A stretch of 64,000 nt of DNA, from assembly GCF_050624435.1 (NCBI RefSeq), contig NC_134540.1:107723739-107787738 (forward strand). The letters are read 5' to 3'. A program made the translations under genes and the position numbers. Source of the stretch: Tenrec ecaudatus (taxonomy: Eukaryota > Chordata > Mammalia > Afrosoricida > Tenrecidae). Positions 57,565-64,000 of this stretch are shown here, piece by piece. The notes below the pieces were generated by a model. That model had not been told where the DNA came from. It was given only the letters and a program-made list of their open reading frames with translations, and ran no database searches. The first letter of the stretch is position 1; each line of letters opens with the position of its first letter.

Positions 57565-58320
57565 TCAGACTCTGTAGTTGCACACACACACAAACACACA
57601 CAAATTGATCTTTTGTATAAATAAGAATCACTAGGGATTCTATAAATATCACCTGGAGATTTATAAGAACTATGACAAACCTAGGGCTTGTGTTCCTCCA
57701 AATCCAGGCTCTAGGGTAATCTGACTGGAACATTTGTGCCCAGAATTAGTTCAGCATTTTTATAATGCCAAACTCTTGTGCAGTGTATGTATGTATACAC
57801 TTTTAAGAACACAATGGTTTGGTAATTGCTGACAGTCTTTGGCATGAACTCTTATTTGCCTTCCATTTACTTTAGTGCTTGGTTTTGTGGCCAGAGGCAA
57901 ATCCATGTAGTTCTTGCCTCTGTTTTTGTTCAATTTAAAGGTGAAGTGTTTAAAGTGAAACCCGACATAGTTCAACCATAAACCATGGTGACACTCAATT
58001 GTGGAATGGTTCAAATTGTGGAAGGATTTCTCCTTGATATACACCAGGAGGAAACTGATCAAAATCATCATGATCAGGTTTGCAATGAGAGTTATTCTGG
58101 CCTCATAGAATGAGCAAAAAAGTGTTCCCTACTCCTCCATTTATATGGTATAGTTTGTGAGCTATTGGTGTGCTTGGAAGACTAATGATCCATCCACCAG
58201 AGTTAGCTTGTCCTCATCTACAGAAGCTCTGAATGTGTTGGGTTACATGGTAAAGAGAAACTAAGGTAGAATAAAGTTGGCTTTGTTGGTGTTGACATCG
58301 AGTTGATTTCAGCCAATAGC
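57565..58320. other. No supported gene; CA microsatellite
   Basis: A CA-rich run lies at about 57579-57602. The rest is unassigned, with a possible SINE-tail scrap at 58285-58320. Confidence 0.45.
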
Positions 58321-58324
58321 ACAC

Positions 58325-58720
58325 CTATATTCTTTTATTTTAATTGACAGTTAATATATATCATAACATTCCATAGTTCAATCACATAGAGCAGAATTGT
58401 GCAATTGCTACTACAGTTTGCAAACATTCTTTTTCTTATGTGATTCCTTGACATTGCCTCCCCCCCCACCCCCACCACTGTACCTCCTGCCCCCGAAACC
58501 CTTATTGTACTTGCTGTCCTTCATGAGGGTGACCTCCAATGTCATAACATCTGAGATACACCCTAATATGCACAAATAAAATAAACAAAACAAAAATGCA
58601 GGAGATGTTGAAAACCAGGTTGGGTCTAGCAGGCACCAGAGAGGGGATCAACTGACAAAGTTGATTCAGAGTTATGTGTTTGATCTTTTCTACCTGTCTC
58701 TCCAATGCACTCTGTTTAGT
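58325..58720 (-). mobile_element. L1 3' UTR, older subfamily
   Basis: It starts ttttattttaattgacagtt, with cataacattccatagttcaa, cagaattgtgcaattgctac and a C-run at 58458-58475. Same order as at 37482. Confidence 0.7.
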
Positions 58721-58724
58721 AACT

Positions 58725-59045
58725 ACTTTCCTCCCATAGTCTTTTCCTAAAACATTATTAGGAACATTTTATTAAAAACTATGGTGCTTAGAAAGTACAT
58801 AGAAAATTTAAGAGATCTACCTTACCACTAAACCTTTTAGAAGAGAGGGCAGAATCCTCAGAACAACACTCCATCCTGCCAATTTGTCCTCATTTTGGTT
58901 CAGGGCCTCTATTTAGCCGCCTTGATCTTGGTTATTTTGACTGATGTTAGGAGTTGTCCTTCAAATGCACCTGCCCTTCTTAGAGGACACTCAATAGCAA
59001 ACCCTGTGTCTTTGAGCTCACCATGTTGTCTGTTTTTCTAAATTC
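58725..59045. other. No supported gene
   Basis: Unassigned sequence between an L1 end and RTE fragments. Confidence 0.5.
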
Positions 59046-59049
59046 TCTT

Positions 59050-59175
59050 TTGTTGTTGTTCGGTGTTGTTGAGTTGATTCTGACTCCTCATAGTACCACA
59101 GAACAAAACACAGCCCAATCCTTCAACATTCTTATAATTGATCCTAAGTCCACATTTCATCAAGTGTCTTCCTCT
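59050..59175 (-). mobile_element. RTE LINE 3' fragment
   Basis: The inverse terminus (ttgttgttcggtgttgttga, gttgattctgactcctcata, cagaacaaaacacagcccaa), truncated near 59175. Confidence 0.7.
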
Positions 59176-59857
59176 GACCATGAGTATAAGTGCAGGGTCA
59201 GTCTTCTACGTGGTCATCTGTGCAATTTTCTTTGTTCAACTCAAGTCAACACAACCTAGGGTCATTCACTTGGTGGACTTCTCCTCTTGTGCTCTTATTG
59301 CCTTCTGTTATTATCAACTAACAGAGCTGAATAGAAAATTTCAAAGGGCAGCTGGAGAAGGCAAGTTAAAATGATACAAGAAATGTACAAGACCAATGAC
59401 TTGTCCATAAAAAATAAATTTTTTTCAACAACACAAAAGGGAACTATATACAGAGACTTCTCCAGAAATCAAAAGGACTATCTCTGTGAGAAGAGAGGAT
59501 GGAGAAACTCAATATCAGCAGCTAAAACCAGGCCAGAAGCTGACTGTGGAGGAGACCATCAAATAGTTATGTGTACATTTAGGATAAAGCTGAAGAACAT
59601 TAAAATTTCCACAAAACCCCAAATACCAACTTGAGTATCCCACTTGAATTTTGAGAACATCTCAGGAACATATTTGATGCATTGAATACTAATGACAGGA
59701 GACCTGATGAGCTGTGGAAAGACATAAAGACCATCATTCATGAAGACAGGTAAAGGTCATTTAAAAGACAGGGAAGGTTGAAAAGGTCAAAATGGATGTC
59801 AGAGGACACTCTGAAACTTGCTGTTAATTGTAGAGTAGCTACAGAAAATGGATGAAA

Positions 59858-60374
59858 ATACAACTTTCCTCTAGTTCCTAAATGCTTCCTCCTTGCCCAC
59901 TATCATGATCCCAATTCTACTTTGCAAGTCTGGCTAGACCAGAGGATGTGCACTGGTACAGATAGGAACTGGAAATACAGGGAATTCAGGGCGGATGATC
60001 CCTTCAGGGCCAGTGGTGTGAGTGGCGATACTGGGAGGGTAGAAGGAAGGTGAGTTGGAAAGGGGGAGCCGATTACAAGGATCTACATGTGACCTCCTCC
60101 CTGGAGGATGGACAACAGAAAAGTGGGTGAAGGGAGATGTCGGACAGGTCAAGATATGACAAAATAATAATTTATAAATTATCAAGAGTTCATGAGGGAG
60201 GGGGGAATGGGGCAGGAGGGAGAAAAATGAGGAGCTGATGCCAGAGGCTTAAGTGGAGAGCGAATGTTTTGAGAATAATAAGGGCAGTGAATGTAAAAAT
60301 GTGCTTTACACAATTGATATATGTATGGATTGTGATAAGAGTTGTATGAGCCCCAATAAAATGATTTAAAAAAA
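59858..60374 (+). mobile_element. 5'-truncated L1 3' end inside RTE
   Basis: Bracketed by AGAAAATGGATGAAA (59843-59857 and 60374-60388). The 517-bp insert runs from atacaactttcctctagttc to ccccaataaaatgatttaaa plus tail. Collinear with 40380-40910. Confidence 0.95.
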
Positions 60375-61267
60375 GAAAATGGATGAAAGGATGAAGTCAA
60401 AGAGCTGAATAGAAAATTTCAAATGCCAGCTCAAGAAGACAAAGTGAAAGATTAAACTGAAATGCATAATGAAGTAGACTTAGAAAGCTAAAAGGGGAGA
60501 ATTCGATCCTCAAGTTGAAATACTGAAATATTCTATGGGCAAAATATTGAACGATCCAGGAAGCATCAGAAGAAAATAGAAATAAGACATAGTCACTTTA
60601 CCAAAGAAAACTAGTTGACATTTCACCATTTCAAGAGGTAGTCTATGAGCAAGAACCAATGGTGTTGAAGGAAGAAGTTCAAACTGCACTCAGTGCATAG
60701 CAAGGCTCTAGGACTTGATGGAATCCCAATTTAAATGTTTCAGCAAGATGAAGAAGTACTGGAAGCACTGACTTATGTATACCAGGGAATTTGGAAGACA
60801 GCTACATGGCCTGCTGACTGGAAGAAAGCTATATTTCTTTCCACCCATTCCAAATAAATATGACCCAACAGGATGCTCAAACTACAGAACAATATCATTG
60901 ATAGGCATGCAAGTAAATTTTTGTTTAAGAGCATCCAACAATTTTTGCAGGAGTACATTGACAGGGAGCTGTCAGAAGTTCAGGCTGGATTCAGAAAAGG
61001 ATGTGGAACAAGGGATGTCATTGCTGACATCAGGTGGATCTTGGATGAAAGGAGAGAATACCAGAAAGATGGTTACTTATGCAAAGGAATTCAAATGTAT
61101 GGACCATTAATAAATCGTGGATAACCTTGAGAAGAATCGGAATTCCAGAACACTTTACTGTGTTCCTGGGGAACTTGTACATGGGTCAAGAGAAAATTGT
61201 GCAAACAGAAAAGGGCATACTGAATGGTTTAAAATTAGGCAAGGTGTGCATCGGGATTCTCGCCTTT

Positions 61268-61606
61268 AAAAAAATATTTTATTAGGGGCTCATACAACTC
61301 TTATCACAAGCCATACATATACATACATCAATTGTATAAAGCACATCCGTACATTCTTTGCCCTAATCATTTTCAAAGCATTTGCTCTCCAAGTTTCTAA
61401 GTATTTTAAATCTTTATATTTTAGTTTGGTTGCTGATTGAGCTCAGGGAATAGTACTCTTAAGGTAACATTGTTGATACCTTAGTGTTTTTGTTGAACCT
61501 ATTTTCCACTTACTGTGCTGGTTTACTAATGTTAAATGACTTGTCCTTTTATTTATGTTTTTATTTAAAGTAAATATTTAAATATATTACCACACTGGAA
61601 AAAAAA
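61268..61606 (+). mobile_element. Chimeric insert: inverted L1 3' end joined to a tailed foreign 3' end
   Basis: Bracketed by GATTCTCGCCTTT (61255-61267 and 61607-61619). The left part, 61268 to about 61391, is the L1 3' terminus in minus orientation. The right part, about 61392-61606, is about 207 bp of non-L1, AT-rich sequence in plus orientation ending in eight A. In the sense strand this reads as an L1 end followed by downstream sequence with its own tail. That is explained most simply by a 3' transduction copied with twin priming. Confidence 0.85.
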
Positions 61607-61670
61607 GATTCTCGCCTTTTACCATTCTTATTCAAGCTATATGCTAAGCAAATCATCAGAGAAGCTGTAT

Positions 61671-61776
61671 AATTATTATTTTTTATTTATTTATTTTTAT
61701 TTTTGTGAGTGAGTGAGTGAGTTCATTGTGAATGAGTGAGTGAGTTCATTGTGAGTGAGTGAGTTCATTGTGAGTG
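61671..61776 (-). mobile_element. Tailed minisatellite insertion
   Basis: Bracketed by TCAGAGAAGCTGTAT (61656-61670 and 61777-61791). The 106-bp insert has a T-rich left end (an A-rich tail on the minus strand), then three to four units of about 22 bp built from GAGT and GTTCATTGTGA. RTE sequence continues without loss on both sides. Confidence 0.88.
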
Positions 61777-62699
61777 TCAGAGAAGCTGTATTATATGAAG
61801 AAAAATGTGACATCAGATTGGGAGGAAGGCTTATTAACAACCTGTAATATGAAGATGACACAACCTTGCTTGCTGAAAGTGAGGAGGACTTGAAACACTT
61901 GCTGTTGAAGATCAAGCATTGCAGCCTTCAGTATGGATTACAACTCAATGTAAAGAAAACCTAAATCCTCACAACTGGGTCAATTGTTAACATCATGATA
62001 AATGGAGCAAAGGTTGAAGTTGTCAAGATTTTTGTCTTGCTTGGATTCACAGTCAATGTTCAAAGTGGCAGCAGTTAGGACGTCAAATGACACCTTGCAT
62101 GGGGTAAATCGGATGAACAAAACATCTTTAAAACAATGAAAATCAAGGATGATACTCTGAGGACTAATATATTCCTGGACCAAGTCATGGTATTCTCAGT
62201 TGCCTCATATGCCTGTGAAAGTTGGACACTGAATAAGGAAAAACCAAAGAAGAATCAGTGCGTTTGAATTATGGTCCTGGTGAAGAATATTGGACTTCCA
62301 GAAGACCAAACACTTCTTTCTTGGGAGATGTACAGCCAGAATACTCATGGGGAACAAGGATGGTGAGATTTCATCTCATGTATTTTGAACATTTTATCAG
62401 GAGAGACCAGTCCCTGGAAAATGACATCATATTTAAATAGAGGGGCAGCAAAAACAGAGGGAAACCTTTGCCAATTTGGACTAACACCGTGGCTGTGTTA
62501 CAGTGGGCTCAAACATAAGAACAATTGTGAAGACGGCACAAGACGGGGCGCTGTTTTGTTCTGTTGTACAGAGAGGCACTATGGGTCAGAACCGACTAAA
62601 CAGCATCCATCACGTCATCAACAACCACATAAAATATCTAAAACAGTTTCCTACATGTAATCCTTCATATATTCAAGAGGTTCAGTCCCAGTCTTGTAG

Positions 62700-62950
62700 T
62701 TTTCACTGCTTGCAAGTGGGTCCCCCACTCATGGCATCCCCATGAACAGCAAGTTTTACTGAACTATCAGCACTCATAAGATTTTCATTGCCTTATTTTT
62801 GGAAATAGATCACTGAGTCTTTCTTTCTAGTTAGGAAGCTGTTCTAGTAATTGTTCAACATTGTGGTTCTAGTCTCTATTTGAAAGTTTAGGGCTAGGAA
62901 TCGAACCTGGGTAGCACTTATGAATGCAACAATTCTATCATTGAACCCCT
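62700..62950 (-). mobile_element. AfroSINE of the tRNA-Gly family
   Basis: Inverse element: ccccactcatggcatcccca, atagatcactgagtctttct, gttaggaagctgttctagta. The B-box side is aggaatcgaacctgggtagc and the A-box side caacaattctatcattgaac. Confidence 0.82.
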
Positions 62951-63225
62951 TCTTGGCCAAACTAGGGTACTGTATATTTAAGGTGACCAGGTTTTAACAT
63001 TGGTACAGCAGGATAACATTGACTGGTGGTTTTTGATAAAAAAATTTGGTCTATATGGAGCAACAAAAATTTTCATAGAATGCAAAAATAGTATTGTAAT
63101 ACATATTTTAAAATTTCAACATAAGTACAATGTACAAATATAATACATTAAAATTATGTATAGTATTATTTTATTCTTTGGCATATTTCTCATTTAAGAG
63201 ATTTTTTTTAGTAGATTGCTGTCGT
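62951..63225. other. AT-rich sequence, probably the hAT 3' non-coding end
   Basis: Lies between the transposase stop and a terminal-repeat-like sequence at 62980. No gene. The inverted partner would lie beyond the window, so the assignment is an inference. Confidence 0.45.
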
Positions 63226-64000
63226 TTAAAAGGTCATGAAATTTTTCAAAGTCTCAACATTTAATTGTGATTTTTCTGATGTCCACACTTTATTTACTGT
63301 AGAAAAACACGTTCAGTCACAGCATTAGTTCCTGATAAGGACAGTGTGTATTCCACAATTTTTAGTGCATTGTTGTATGGAACATGGTTTGTTTCAAAAT
63401 GATGAAATATTTCTAACCATTTGTTCTCTGTTGTGAGTTCTGCTGATGCCCAAGATTTAACCTTTCCCTTATCAATATATATATTTTATAATGATACCTC
63501 ATTAAAAAGATCATTTTTGGGAACAATACTATATCGGAAATTTTGAGTAATATGATTGAATGACTTTTGCACATCATTCCAATTAAGTTCTTGTTTTAAT
63601 GTAACCCAATAAAAATGTTCAATATTACTGTAATGTACTGTCCACTCTTCTAAATAATCTATGCAGTTACTATAGAACTTTTTAACATGATTCATGATAT
63701 CTGCACGATTTATTGTACCTTGTTCTTCTAGCTGGCTAATACTATTTTGGAGAGTTAACGGAAGAAAATTATTTTCTAACCGCTCTGACACTGAATTTTT
63801 AAATTATTAACTTCATTTGCTACTTCGATTACCGAAATTTTGTCACCTTCAATAAGCTTCATAGCATTTTGAAAAAGAGCTGCCTGATTGTGTACAAACT
63901 CTAGCAAAATATTTGAAGATTCTTTTTCAAAAAACTCTTCTAAAATTCTAGGACATTTATCCTGTGATAGAAAGTAGGATTTCAAAGGATTGTATATTTT
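63226..64000 (-). pseudogene. Decayed hAT transposase, C-terminal half, running off the window
   Basis: Minus strand from the window edge. A frame to 63776 starts with KSYFLSQDKCPRILEEFF, a block typical of one hAT transposase group. After a one-base frame change near 63790 the next frame reads VSERLENNFLPLTLQ and extends to 63486. After a stop there, the same frame continues with SWASAELTTENKWLEIFHHF and SGTNAVTERVF. One further frame change near 63305 leads into NKVWTSEKSQLNVETLKNF, the hAT C-terminal dimerisation domain (hATC), which stops at 63226. So only three breaks are seen over about 255 codons. The N-terminal BED finger and catalytic DDE start lie beyond 64000. It is not the SPIN transposase as I remember it. 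A possible 3' terminus (aaggtgaccaggttttaaca) lies at 62980-62999. Confidence 0.82.

Larger units (their letters stand above)
59321..62630 (+). mobile_element. RTE LINE copy with three nested insertions
   Basis: It starts with an out-of-order scrap (59321-59390, gctgaatagaaaatttcaaa). It then follows RTE order from endonuclease (59396 on) to RT: about 60870-61230 keeps QEYIDRELSEVQAGFRKGCG and IADIRWILDERREYQKDG. A worn active-site region lies near 61850 (aatatgaagatgacacaacc), and the 3' terminal block with tail runs to about 62630. Interrupted by insertions at 59858, 61268 and 61671, each with its own target duplication. Frames are broken; inactive. Confidence 0.9.

Noticed and set aside
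61699-61776. CRISPR-like repeat array
   Set aside because: Units are contiguous without unique spacers and the genome is mammalian; it is a minisatellite.
1-64000. Gene cluster or defence-like system
   Set aside because: No operon-like coding series, no intact genes, and almost every long frame falls in a transposable element or is antisense to one.

Overview
The window looks like intergenic DNA from a placental mammal of the Afrotheria, most likely a tenrec such as Echinops telfairi. Four lines of evidence agree. There are many afrotherian tRNA-derived SINEs (AfroSINE type), and many copies of the RTE-clade LINE whose 3' tail those SINEs share. There is an L1 lineage with a very long 3' UTR, most of it in 5'-truncated copies. 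There are also two short hAT elements with the termini and 8-bp target duplications of SPIN (SPace INvader), a horizontally transferred family reported from tenrec among the afrotherians surveyed. No intact host protein-coding gene, rRNA, tRNA gene or CRISPR array is supported. The only host-gene sequence recognised is a processed pseudogene of ALKBH1.

Layout. 0.2-7.3 kb is one old minus-strand L1 interrupted by three ERVL-type solo LTRs and a SPIN element. 7.4-8.9 kb is the 5' half of a minus-strand RTE. 8.95-17.94 kb is a near full-length minus-strand L1 with 5' UTR, ORF1 and ORF2 remnants and a roughly 2.2-kb 3' UTR; it carries an ERV1-type solo LTR. 18-27.6 kb is older L1, SINE and LTR material with much unassigned sequence. 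27.9-30.0 kb is an RTE split by a twin-primed L1. 31.66-34.58 kb is the ALKBH1 retrocopy, bounded by an 11-bp target duplication. 36-38.2 kb holds an RTE 3' end, older L1 tails and a second SPIN. 38.76-39.37 kb is a poly(A)-tailed insertion that begins in an ERV1-type LTR. 40-54.7 kb alternates L1 3' ends, SINEs and LTRs, plus a TA-flanked mariner-like element. 54.7-57.6 kb and 59.3-62.6 kb are two plus-strand RTE copies. The second contains three further insertions, each with its own target duplication. 63.2 kb to the end is a decayed hAT transposase with a recognisable C-terminal dimerisation domain that runs off the window.

The parts interact as mobile-element ecology rather than as an operon or pathway. 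L1 supplied the machinery for its own copies, for the ALKBH1 retrocopy and for several odd tailed insertions. RTE probably mobilised the AfroSINEs, which share its 3' end and, in one family, also sequence near its 5' end. Nested insertions give a relative chronology. Boundaries were read by eye, so edges without a stated target duplication are good to roughly 10-50 bases. Family assignments rest on remembered consensus sequences, not on a database search.
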